A program made the position numbers and the translations under genes. Shown here piece by piece: positions 47,112 through 54,409 of a stretch of 64,000 bases of DNA. The stretch is from Bacteroidaceae bacterium (GTDB taxonomy: Bacteria; Bacteroidota; Bacteroidia; Bacteroidales; Bacteroidaceae): positions 1 to 64,000 of the forward strand of contig JAFTAJ010000042.1 in NCBI GenBank assembly GCA_017458585.1. The letters are read 5' to 3'. Below the pieces are notes generated by a model. The model did not search any database, was not told the origin of the DNA, and was given only the letters and a program-made list of their open reading frames with translations. Position 1 is the first letter of the stretch, and every line of letters begins with the position of its first letter.

Positions 47112-49040
47112 ATGGCGCAATCCACCATTCTCGACGTACGCGGGCTGACCAAGCGTATCGGCAATCTGGTGCTGATGGAAGATCTCAGCTTCAGTCTGGC
47201 CGAGGGTCGCAAGGTCGGCATCATTGCAAAGAACGGAGCGGGCAAGAGCACGCTCCTCAACATACTGTGCGGCGATGAGGACTACGAGGCTGGCGAGATA
47301 GTGTGGCGGCGCGACCTTCGCGTGGGCTACCTCCAGCAGAATCCGTGGTACCCCGAACAGCTGACGGTGATGGAGGCCTGCTTTCAGCACGGCAGCGAGG
47401 TGGCCAACGTGGTGCTTGGTTATCAGCAGGCGCTCAACACTCCCGGTCATCCCGACCTTGACCTGTGGATTGAACGGATGGACACGGCCCGTGCCTGGGA
47501 CTATGAGACACGCATCAAGCAGGTGCTGACAAAACTAAAAATCACCGGTTTCAACGATAGAATCGGCCAACTCTCTGGTGGGCAGCTCAAGCGCGTGGCA
47601 CTGGCCAATATATTGCTCACGGAGCCCGACCTATTGGTGCTTGACGAGCCCACCAACCACCTCGACCTTGAGATGATAGAATGGTTGGAGCGTTATCTGC
47701 AGCAGACGAGCATGTCGCTGCTCATGGTGACCCACGACCGCTACTTCCTCGACCGCGTATGCAACGACATCATCGAGCTGGCCGACCACACCGTCTATGC
47801 CTACCACGGCAACTACTCCTATTACCTTGAGAAGAGGCAGGAACGCATCGACCAGCGCAATGCCGCTGCCGAGCGCCTCGGCAGCCTCTACCGCAAGGAG
47901 CTGGAATGGATGCACCGCTCGCCGCAGGCCCGCGGCCACAAGGCGAAATCGAGGGAGGAGGCCTTCTACAAACTGGAGGAGCGCGCCCACAACACCTTCC
48001 GCGAGGACAAGGCGCGGCTGGAGGTCAAGAGCACCTATATCGGCAGCAAGATTTTTGAGATGAGCTACGTCAGCAAAGCCTTTGACAACAAAGTGATTCT
48101 CAAAGACTTCTACTATAACTTCGCCCGCTACGAGAAACTGGGTATCGTGGGCAACAACGGCACCGGCAAGACTACCTTCATCAAGATGCTGCTCGGTCTC
48201 GTCAGTCCCGACAGCGGTCGCATAAGCGTAGGGCAGACCGTGCGTTTCGGCTACTACAGCCAGGATGGCATGCAGTTCAATAAGCAGATGCGCGTTATCG
48301 ATGCCGTGCGCGAGATAGCCGAGTATGTCGATATGGGCAAGGGGCGCAAACTCAGTGCGGGCCAATTTCTGCAGCAGTTTCTCTTCCCACCCGAGACGCA
48401 GCACAACTATATCTACAAGCTCTCTGGCGGTGAGTTGCGGCGCCTCTATCTCTGCACCGTGCTGATGCGCAGCCCCAACTTTCTCATCCTCGACGAGCCG
48501 ACCAACGACCTTGATATCGTCACGCTACAGGTGCTGGAAGAATACCTGCGCGAGTTTGAGGGATGCGTCATCATCGTTAGCCACGACCGCTACTTCATGG
48601 ACAAGGTTGTTGACCATGTCCTCGTCTTTCAGGGCGAGGGCAGGATCAAGGACTTCCCTGGCAACTACACGCAGTACCGCGACAGCGTTATCTCGCCGCA
48701 GGATGACAGCACCTCTGCGGGCGACACCACGTCCTACAAGCGGGCAAAACTGCCCGATGAAACCGCAGAAAAAACTTCTTCTCGCAGTAAGTCTGCAGCA
48801 AAGGAGCGTACGCCACAGCAGCGACGCCTCAGCTACAAGGAGAATCAGGAATACCAGCGCTTGGAGAAGGACATCGCGGCTTTGGAGGCCGAGAAATCGG
48901 AGATAGTTGCTGCTCTCAGCAGCGGCACTCTGAATGTGGAGCAGATAACAGCCCATTCCAAGCGCCTGCCCCTCCTTGACGCCGAGTTAGATGAGAAATC
49001 CCTCCGCTGGCTCGAGCTAAGTGAGATAGCGGAAAAATGA
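47112..49040 (+). CDS. ABC-F family ATPase (Uup-like)
   Basis: 642 residues when started at ATG 47112 (MAQSTILDVRGLTKRIGNL); the longer frame to 46971 begins upstream of the promoter. Two ATP-binding cassettes: Walker A GKNGAGKSTLLN and GNNGTGKTTFIK, signatures LSGGQLKRVALA and LSGGELRRLYL, Walker B PDLLVLDEPTNHLDLEM and PNFLILDEPTNDLDIV. A linker separates them, and a C-terminal coiled coil (YKENQEYQRLEKDIAALEAEKSEI) resembles Uup. There are no membrane segments. ABC-F proteins act on the ribosome; Uup-type members also affect DNA transposon excision. Antibiotic resistance is possible but not shown. Confidence 0.94.
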   Translation: MAQSTILDVRGLTKRIGNLVLMEDLSFSLAEGRKVGIIAKNGAGKSTLLNILCGDEDYEAGEIVWRRDLRVGYLQQNPWYPEQLTVMEACFQHGSEVANVVLGYQQALNTPGHPDLDLWIERMDTARAWDYETRIKQVLTKLKITGFNDRIGQLSGGQLKRVALANILLTEPDLLVLDEPTNHLDLEMIEWLERYLQQTSMSLLMVTHDRYFLDRVCNDIIELADHTVYAYHGNYSYYLEKRQERIDQRNAAAERLGSLYRKELEWMHRSPQARGHKAKSREEAFYKLEERAHNTFREDKARLEVKSTYIGSKIFEMSYVSKAFDNKVILKDFYYNFARYEKLGIVGNNGTGKTTFIKMLLGLVSPDSGRISVGQTVRFGYYSQDGMQFNKQMRVIDAVREIAEYVDMGKGRKLSAGQFLQQFLFPPETQHNYIYKLSGGELRRLYLCTVLMRSPNFLILDEPTNDLDIVTLQVLEEYLREFEGCVIIVSHDRYFMDKVVDHVLVFQGEGRIKDFPGNYTQYRDSVISPQDDSTSAGDTTSYKRAKLPDETAEKTSSRSKSAAKERTPQQRRLSYKENQEYQRLEKDIAALEAEKSEIVAALSSGTLNVEQITAHSKRLPLLDAELDEKSLRWLELSEIAEK

Positions 49041-49087
49041 TGTGAGATGAGAGGGTGAAAAATTTTGTTTGTTTGGGGCTGAGCGCC

Positions 49088-49172
49088 GTCAGCTTTAATT
49101 TCCACAAAGTCAGCTTTAAATTCTACAGAGTCGGCTTTAGTTGGTGACGAAGTCCGCTTTAGTTTTGACAGG
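49088..49172. repeat. 21-base degenerate tandem repeat
   Basis: Four units starting at 49088, 49109, 49130 and 49152, each beginning GTCNGCTTTA. On the minus strand this would encode a 7-residue repeat (VEFKADF), but no full gene is seen. Confidence 0.85.
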
Positions 49173-49413
49173 GTAATGCTGCAAATATACACATTTAGTT
49201 AATGCACACAGAAAGCACAGATATTAAACGATAACGATAACGAAAACGAAAATAAAGCAAAAACCAAAAAAAATTTACATCATACTTCTCACTTCTAACA
49301 TCTTACATCTTACATCGATGAATGCCGCTCACGGCTCATTGGAAAAAACAAGAAAAAATCCTAAACTTGCACTTTTTTGCGAGTTTTTTGCTTCAATCTG
49401 TCTATTTTGGGCA

Positions 49414-49503
49414 TTTGCCTCCGATGCCTCCACCCTTGCCTCCGACCTGCAAATGCCGACTGCCATTGACTTTACGATGATTTTCGGAGGCATCGGAGGC
49501 AAA
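49414..49503. repeat. 18-base perfect inverted repeat
   Basis: tttgcctccgatgcctcc (49414-49431) is matched exactly in reverse complement at 49486-49503, with a 54-base loop. Confidence 0.9.
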
Positions 49504-49534
49504 AAATCGAAAAAACTTTTTTATTTGAAAATCG

Positions 49535-49559
49535 GGGAGACTCCTTCTCGGAATCTCCC
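49535..49559 (-). terminator. Possible terminator of the FGE-domain gene
   Basis: gggaga/tctccc six-base stem with a partly paired interior, 95 bases past the stop codon. The following T-run on the minus strand is weak. Confidence 0.4.
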
Positions 49560-49653
49560 TGCTTTTTGCGCTGTCGCTCTTGCACGGCCTTGACGGCCTT
49601 TTTGACGGACGCAAGGATTTTGCTTTTCTGTTTTCTTCTTATTTTTCAGGAAC

Positions 49654-50493
49654 TCAACGAGCGAGGCGCAAGCCGAGGTTGCCGTACGTGTACGTGGGCG
49701 TGTCGTAGTAGCGAAAAGCCGTACGGCAGCTCGTGGCGTAGCTGAACCAGCTGCCACCACGATCCACACGGTAGGAGCCCGAAGCAGGACCGGTGGGGTT
49801 GGACTGCGAACTGCTGCTGTAGCTGCCATACCAGTCCTGACACCACTCCCAGACGTTGCCGCTCATGTCGTAGATGCCAAGCTCATTGGGAGATTTGGTA
49901 GCAACTTCGTGGGTCTCAGATGAACTGTTGCCTGTGTACCACGCTACATCATCGATAGTGTTGCTACCACTGTAGGTATAGCCTTTACTCTTGGTGCCAC
50001 CTTTGGCAGCAAACTCCCACTCCGCCTCGGTAGGAAGACGGAAGGTCTGACCCGTAAGTTGGTTGAGCTTTGCAATAAATGTCTGACAGTCGTTCCAGCT
50101 GACCATTTCCACTGGCAGCTTGTCACCTTTCCAGTTACTGGGATTGCTCCCCATAACTGCAGTCCACAATGCCTGGGTAACTTCGGTCTCACCAATGGAA
50201 TAGCTGCTCAATGTAACACTGTGGACGGGCTTCTCGTCGCTATCGCCAGTGGTGCTGCCCATCTGGAACGTGCCGCCTTCCACTGGAATCATCTTGAAAC
50301 TGACACCATTCACCGTATAGGTAGTAACATCACCTGGAGTCGGGTCGTCACCCTCTCCTGTAATGATATAGTTATAGATAGCAACTACATCAGCAGTGTT
50401 TACTTTTAAGTCATTGTTGACATCATACCTGGTAAGTTGTGCGTTCACAACTGCGCTTGTCATGATTAGCAAGCATAATAATAATTTCCTCAT
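49654..50493 (-). CDS. Secreted protein with dockerin-like repeat and FGE/C-type-lectin fold
   Basis: 279 residues when started at ATG 50493 (MRKLLLCLLIMTSAVVNAQ, a signal peptide); the longer frame to 50643 starts upstream of the promoter. One dockerin-like EF-hand repeat (DVNNDLKVNTADVVAIY) is followed by a formylglycine-generating-enzyme-like domain: MIPVEGGTFQMGS, VTQALWTAVMG, LPTEAEWEFAAKGG, YDMSGNVWEWCQDWY. The C-terminus, RGGSWFSYATSCRTAFRYYD then GNLGLRLAR, follows the pattern of diversity-generating retroelement (DGR) variable proteins, with Tyr, Ser, Asp and Thr at the usual variable sites and NNC codons. The cysteine and fold suggest binding rather than enzymatic activity. No reverse transcriptase is visible, so the DGR role is unproven. 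Confidence 0.85.
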   Translation of the reverse strand: MRKLLLCLLIMTSAVVNAQLTRYDVNNDLKVNTADVVAIYNYIITGEGDDPTPGDVTTYTVNGVSFKMIPVEGGTFQMGSTTGDSDEKPVHSVTLSSYSIGETEVTQALWTAVMGSNPSNWKGDKLPVEMVSWNDCQTFIAKLNQLTGQTFRLPTEAEWEFAAKGGTKSKGYTYSGSNTIDDVAWYTGNSSSETHEVATKSPNELGIYDMSGNVWEWCQDWYGSYSSSSQSNPTGPASGSYRVDRGGSWFSYATSCRTAFRYYDTPTYTYGNLGLRLAR

Positions 50494-50612
50494 GTTCTTT
50501 GTTTTTCCCCGCAATCCCCCAAATAGGTGTTGGTATTGGTGTACACGAAAAAGCGTAGGGATTAAAAGCGCGGAACGCTTCTTCGGTCTCGGGATTTCTC
50601 CCCAAGACGGTG

Positions 50613-50644
50613 CAAAGATAGAAATTATTCTCATTACTGCCAAA
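50613..50644 (-). promoter_or_regulatory. Predicted promoter of the FGE-domain gene
   Basis: Minus strand -33 TTTG (50644-50641), 20 bases, -7 TATCTTTG (50620-50613). It leaves a leader of about 115 bases before the ATG at 50493. Confidence 0.75.
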
Positions 50645-50653
50645 TTTTGAGGG

Positions 50654-50697
50654 CAGAAATGAGAAAATAGAGAACAGAAAATAGAGAATAGAGAACT
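50654..50697. repeat. Short tandem repeat upstream of the FGE gene
   Basis: Units of about 9 bases (gagaaaata / gagaacaga) between the FGE promoter and the GTACGCGCG hairpin. Confidence 0.8.
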
Positions 50698-50706
50698 TAA
50701 AATATA

Positions 50707-50739
50707 CGCGCGTACATTGATTTATATAGTGTACGCGCG
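50707..50739. other. CGCGCGTACA hairpin
   Basis: A perfect 10-base stem (cgcgcgtaca / tgtacgcgcg) with a 13-base A/T-rich loop. It may be a terminator for the DUF4923 gene side or a protein site. Confidence 0.75.
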
Positions 50740-50747
50740 ATTATAAT

Positions 50748-50806
50748 TACAGGGGTTACGCCCTGCGGGCTCACCGTCTGCCTGTTATCTGCCGTGCCTT
50801 CGGCAC
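50748..50806 (+). repeat. Remote half copy of the REP composite
   Basis: ACAGGGGTT linker, hairpin gccctgcgggc, the linker CACCGTCTGCCTGTTATCTG, and hairpin gtgccttcggcac. It matches the second half of 7134-7236 but lies 43 kb away without its own transposase. Confidence 0.88.
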
Positions 50807-50824
50807 TTTATATCTGGCATCTTC

Positions 50825-51490
50825 CTACTTCTTAAGGTCGAAGCCCATGCGGATGCCGTCGTAGTTTTTGCTGAGTTCGCCGATGGTGCCCAGCGTGGAG
50901 TCGCCGCTGATGGCGCTGACAAACTGCAGGGCCTGGAGCAGTTTCTTCGATTCGAAGAGGAGGCTGATGCCTTTAGCGTTGCGGGTGAGGTAGCCCGTGG
51001 TGGAGAAGAGCAGCATCTTGAGTTTCACCGCGCTGGTCTCGGGGTCGTAGCTGTAGGTGCCGCTGACTGTCTGACCATCTACCTTCCCTTCGAAGGTGTT
51101 GTCTTCCTTGAACGTGAAGTAGGTGTTTGTACTGTTGATACCTATGCTCTGATAGGGCCCTTCCAGCTCCTGGCGTGCCTTGGCGGCAGCCACTTCGCCA
51201 CCAGCCTTAGCCAGCAGCTTCTCGGTGGTAAAGGCTACACCCGGGCCGCGATAGTTCCACGTGCCGATGATATCTTTTTGCGACAGTTTAGTCGCGCCAA
51301 TCACATCGTAGAGGATGTTGGCGACAGCATCGCCTTGTGTGACGGCTCCAATGATGCCGCCCAAGATGCCGCCTCCGTTTGAGGTGCCGTTAGAAGTGCC
51401 GTTAGTGTTGGTAGAGGTGCCACCACCGCCATTGAATGTGCAGCCTACCAGCAGGATGGCGAGACATGCTATGATTGAAATCTTTTTCAT
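50825..51490 (-). CDS. DUF4923 family lipoprotein
   Basis: 221 residues when started at ATG 51490 (MKKISIIACLAILLVGC), a lipobox with Cys17; an in-frame ATG at 51520 adds a non-signal prefix within a tandem repeat. A Gly/Asn/Thr-rich linker (GGGGTSTNTNGTSNGTSNGG) follows, then the DUF4923 beta-rich domain (IIGTWNYRGPGVAFTTEKLLAKAGG, YFTFKEDNTFEGKVDGQ, GTYSYDPETSAVKL). Family function unknown. Leftward transcription, tail toward the REP half copy. Its start is 45 bases before the end of the GH3 gene, in the same direction, so co-transcription is possible. Confidence 0.88.
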   Translation of the reverse strand: MKKISIIACLAILLVGCTFNGGGGTSTNTNGTSNGTSNGGGILGGIIGAVTQGDAVANILYDVIGATKLSQKDIIGTWNYRGPGVAFTTEKLLAKAGGEVAAAKARQELEGPYQSIGINSTNTYFTFKEDNTFEGKVDGQTVSGTYSYDPETSAVKLKMLLFSTTGYLTRNAKGISLLFESKKLLQALQFVSAISGDSTLGTIGELSKNYDGIRMGFDLKK

Positions 51491-51535
51491 GTTTGTTAAA
51501 AAGGGGTTCAAGGGGTTCAAGAGGTTTAAGGAGCT

Positions 51536-54400
51536 TTAGTCCCCTACGGTGATTTGTGTTGAGAGAGGTAGGTCTTCAGAACTGGTGCCTGCGAAGACAT
51601 TGTAGGTACCGGGCAGCTGTCGGAAGGCGTGGGTGTCCACATCGAAGTAGCTGTAGGCGTGGTCGTCGATGGCTATCTCCACGGTCTTGCTCTCGCCCGG
51701 CTCAAGGCTGACCTTGGCAAAGCCGCGGAGCTCCTTGGCGGGACGATCGATGGACCATTGACCATTGAGAATTGAAGATTGACCATTATCTGTTTCTTTC
51801 GCACCGCCTTCAGCGGGACCGACATATATCTGCACTACCTCGCTGCCGGCGCGGGTGCCAGTGTTGCGGACGGTAACGGTGGCGGTAGTGGGTGCTCCCA
51901 CCCCTCCGGCAGGGGAGGAAACTGATAAGTTGGAGACCTCGAAGGTGGTGTAGCTCAAGCCGAAGCCGAAGGGGAAAAGTGGAGTCTTGTTGTTTTTCTG
52001 GAAGCCGCGGTAGCCGACATAGATTCCTTCCTTGAGTTGGACACGTCGGTTGGTGGCCTTATAATAATTATAGGTGGGGTTGTCGCTCTCCAGTCGCTCG
52101 AAGGTCATGGGCAGTTTGCCGCTGGGGTTGACATTGCCGAAGATGATGTCGGCGAGTGCCGTGCCGCCCTCTTGTCCGGGATAGCCAGCCCAGAGGACGC
52201 TCTGTACGCTGTTGATCCACGCATTCATATTGACGGCACCACCGCTATTGAGCACCACGACGACAGGATTGCCTGTTCGCACAGCAGTAGTAATCATCTG
52301 CTGTCGCTCGGTGGGCAATGAGAAGGTGCGGTCGGTATTCTCGCCCTCCAGTTTGCTATCGAAGCCCTCGCAGACGATGATAGCATCGAGGCTGTTGAGC
52401 AGGGCAGCCTGCTCGGCCTTGTACCTAGGATTGTCGCTGGTGATGGCAAGCTTGGCCACCGCGCCGCCACCAGCCTGATAGTAGCGAGCCACAATCTTAT
52501 AGACCTGGCCTGCCTCAAGGTTCTGCGTAGAGGTCTTGGTGTGCTCAGCGTTGTCCTTCCAGTCGTCGATTATCTTAGCACCGTCAAGAGAGAGGTCCAT
52601 ACCGTCGTCGGCGGTGTAGGCGAAGGTGTACTTGCCGGTGTAGGAGCACTTGAAGTAAGCCGTCCACACAGCAGAGAAATTGGTGTCGCCGAGACCGCTG
52701 ACCGCCTTGGTCTCCCAAGGATTCTCTATCACCTGGTCCACGCGGGTGGCATAGACGGTGCCGGAGGCTGTCTTGTTCTTGTAATATTCGGCTGTCCAGC
52801 CGGGCGTGGTGCAGTTTTCGTCAGTATAGAAATAGACTTTGCCATTCTTGTTGGCTATGGGTTCAGCATCGCTGAAGTCGATGAGCTGCACCTCTATGCC
52901 CTTGGTCTTGCCCACAGTCTCAAGGCCCTGCAGCGCAGAGACATAATGGAACGGCGATACGAGTCCGCTGCCCGAGCCCGAGATGTAGCCTTCGGCGTTG
53001 TGGCCGATGACGCCGACCTTCTTTATGGTGGTAGCATCGAGAGGCAGGAAGTTGTCTTCGTTTTGCAGCAGCACGATACCCTCGGCAGCCGTGCGGTATG
53101 CCACCTCGCTGTTCTCGGCATTGTCGAGAGCGATGGTCTTGTCGGCATCGATGTATTCATCGAGATGGAAATAGTAGATGGTGCGCAGGATGTCGAGCAC
53201 CTTCTGGTCCAGTTTTTCTTCCTTCAGTTTGCCCTCGAGGATATACTGCTGCACGTCGGCGAGCTTTATCTGATAGTAGCCGGGGGTGGCAGCCTCGTGG
53301 TCCACGCCGTGGTCGAGGAGGTCGAGGATATGATTGTCGTTCCATCCGCTACCCTTTGCGTAGTAAGGAGCTCCCCAGTCGCTGACGGTCATAAACGGGT
53401 AGTGCCACTGCTTGCGCAGGATGTTTTGCATCAGCACGCTGTCCTCGCAGCAATACACTCCGTTGACGAGGTTGTAGCCCGACATGATGGAGCCCACCTT
53501 GGCGTCTTGCGCCGCGTGGCGGAAGGCCGGCAGGTAGATCTCCTGCAGGGTACGTTCGTCAACATCGGAGCTGGTGTTGAGGCGACCATACTCCATGAAG
53601 TTGACGGCGAAGTGCTTCATCATGCATATCACGCCCGGGTTGCTCTGCACGCCCTTGATATAGCCGCACGCCATCTGCGAGGTGAGCCACGGGTCTTCGC
53701 CCATATACTCGAAGTTGCGGCCATTGCGCGGCGAGCGATAGATATTCACGCCCGGGCCAAGGATAAACTGTATGCCACGGGCACGGCTGTCGCGTCCCAG
53801 TGCGCGTCCATAATCGTAGGCCAGGCCTTGGTTCCATGTAGATGCCAGCACCACGTTTGTGGGATAGGCAGTGCTCTTCTTGTCAGTGCGCACTCCCTGC
53901 GGGCCGTCGCTCATAAAGAGTCGGGGCAGTCCGATGCTGTTGATGGCGCTGGTGTAGAACGAGTTCTCTCCCACTATCAGATTTACCTTGTCGGCGAGCG
54001 ACATCTTCTGCAATGCCATGCGTGCCTTGCCGTCGGGATTGTTGGCGAAGTTCTCCGAGTCCTGATTGATGGTCACAGTGCGCGAGTGCTTGCCGTCGGC
54101 AGAGGTAAGGGTAATGACGGCTGAGCGCGGCTGTTCGCCTGAGTTGGCGGTAGCCTTGAAGCGCAGTCCTTCGGCGACCTTCTCCACCGTGAGCCAGTCG
54201 GCATCAACGCTAGCCGAGTAGTCGGTGCTAGCCTCCACGCGGAGAGTGCCGCTGAAGGCCACATGGGGGATATTGCGCCCCACGGTGATGGGGACAATGA
54301 CGCGATTGGTGCTCTCGGCGATGGTGCTCTGGGCGTTGAGCAGATTGAGAATTGAAAATTGAAAATTGAAAATTAGGGCTAAAAGAAGTATCTTTTTCAT
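51536..54400 (-). CDS. Secreted GH3 beta-glucosidase with BACON and PA14 domains
   Basis: 954 residues. The signal peptide is MKKILLLALIFNFQFSILNL, of which the middle is encoded by an intergenic-type repeat. A BACON-like carbohydrate-binding domain (about 30-112) precedes the GH3 barrel, where FMTVSDWGAPY carries the nucleophile Asp341 and KHFAVNF is a family landmark. A PA14-like insert (about 540-650) sits in the second GH3 domain, and GSKLEGENTDR-like text marks the acid/base loop. A fibronectin-like end follows; in it, residues about 871-885 (SSILNGQWSID) are again encoded by a repeat. It likely releases glucose or xylose from plant beta-glycans in the periplasm or at the surface. The family call is firm; the exact sugar is not known. 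Confidence 0.92.
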   Translation of the reverse strand: MKKILLLALIFNFQFSILNLLNAQSTIAESTNRVIVPITVGRNIPHVAFSGTLRVEASTDYSASVDADWLTVEKVAEGLRFKATANSGEQPRSAVITLTSADGKHSRTVTINQDSENFANNPDGKARMALQKMSLADKVNLIVGENSFYTSAINSIGLPRLFMSDGPQGVRTDKKSTAYPTNVVLASTWNQGLAYDYGRALGRDSRARGIQFILGPGVNIYRSPRNGRNFEYMGEDPWLTSQMACGYIKGVQSNPGVICMMKHFAVNFMEYGRLNTSSDVDERTLQEIYLPAFRHAAQDAKVGSIMSGYNLVNGVYCCEDSVLMQNILRKQWHYPFMTVSDWGAPYYAKGSGWNDNHILDLLDHGVDHEAATPGYYQIKLADVQQYILEGKLKEEKLDQKVLDILRTIYYFHLDEYIDADKTIALDNAENSEVAYRTAAEGIVLLQNEDNFLPLDATTIKKVGVIGHNAEGYISGSGSGLVSPFHYVSALQGLETVGKTKGIEVQLIDFSDAEPIANKNGKVYFYTDENCTTPGWTAEYYKNKTASGTVYATRVDQVIENPWETKAVSGLGDTNFSAVWTAYFKCSYTGKYTFAYTADDGMDLSLDGAKIIDDWKDNAEHTKTSTQNLEAGQVYKIVARYYQAGGGAVAKLAITSDNPRYKAEQAALLNSLDAIIVCEGFDSKLEGENTDRTFSLPTERQQMITTAVRTGNPVVVVLNSGGAVNMNAWINSVQSVLWAGYPGQEGGTALADIIFGNVNPSGKLPMTFERLESDNPTYNYYKATNRRVQLKEGIYVGYRGFQKNNKTPLFPFGFGLSYTTFEVSNLSVSSPAGGVGAPTTATVTVRNTGTRAGSEVVQIYVGPAEGGAKETDNGQSSILNGQWSIDRPAKELRGFAKVSLEPGESKTVEIAIDDHAYSYFDVDTHAFRQLPGTYNVFAGTSSEDLPLSTQITVGD
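51745..51788. repeat. Intergenic-type tandem repeat inside the GH3 gene
   Basis: ccattgaccattgagaat-type units of 7-9 bases, in frame inside the glucosidase gene near residues 871-885. Confidence 0.85.
54344..54375. repeat. Tandem repeat encoding part of the GH3 signal peptide
   Basis: Four units of attgaaa / attgaga, in frame; they encode FNFQFSILN of the signal peptide. Confidence 0.88.
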
Positions 54401-54409
54401 AATCAGTTG

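Larger units (their letters stand above)
49041..49653. other. Gene-free region with tandem and inverted repeats
   Basis: No credible gene. It contains a four-unit 21-base repeat (49088-49172), an ACGATAACGA run (about 49229-49252), a catcttacatcttacatc repeat (about 49287-49318), an 18-base perfect inverted repeat (49414-49503), and a hairpin probably ending the FGE gene (49535-49559). Confidence 0.75.

Noticed and set aside
48845-49192. 115-codon minus frame covering the 21-base repeat
   Set aside because: It overlaps the end of the ABC-F gene on the other strand, and only the repeat part looks protein-like.
49318-49593. 91-codon plus frame in the gene-free region
   Set aside because: It includes the inverted repeat and low-complexity text, with no homology and no promoter.
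50494-50643. Longer N-terminus for the FGE-domain protein
   Set aside because: It lies across the predicted promoter (50613-50644), and the signal peptide begins at 50493.
49041-50643. A complete diversity-generating retroelement
   Set aside because: Only a possible target gene is seen; there is no reverse transcriptase, accessory gene or template repeat in the window.
52541-54124. 527-codon plus frame opposite the GH3 gene
   Set aside because: Shadow; the minus frame has signal peptide, BACON and GH3 motifs.
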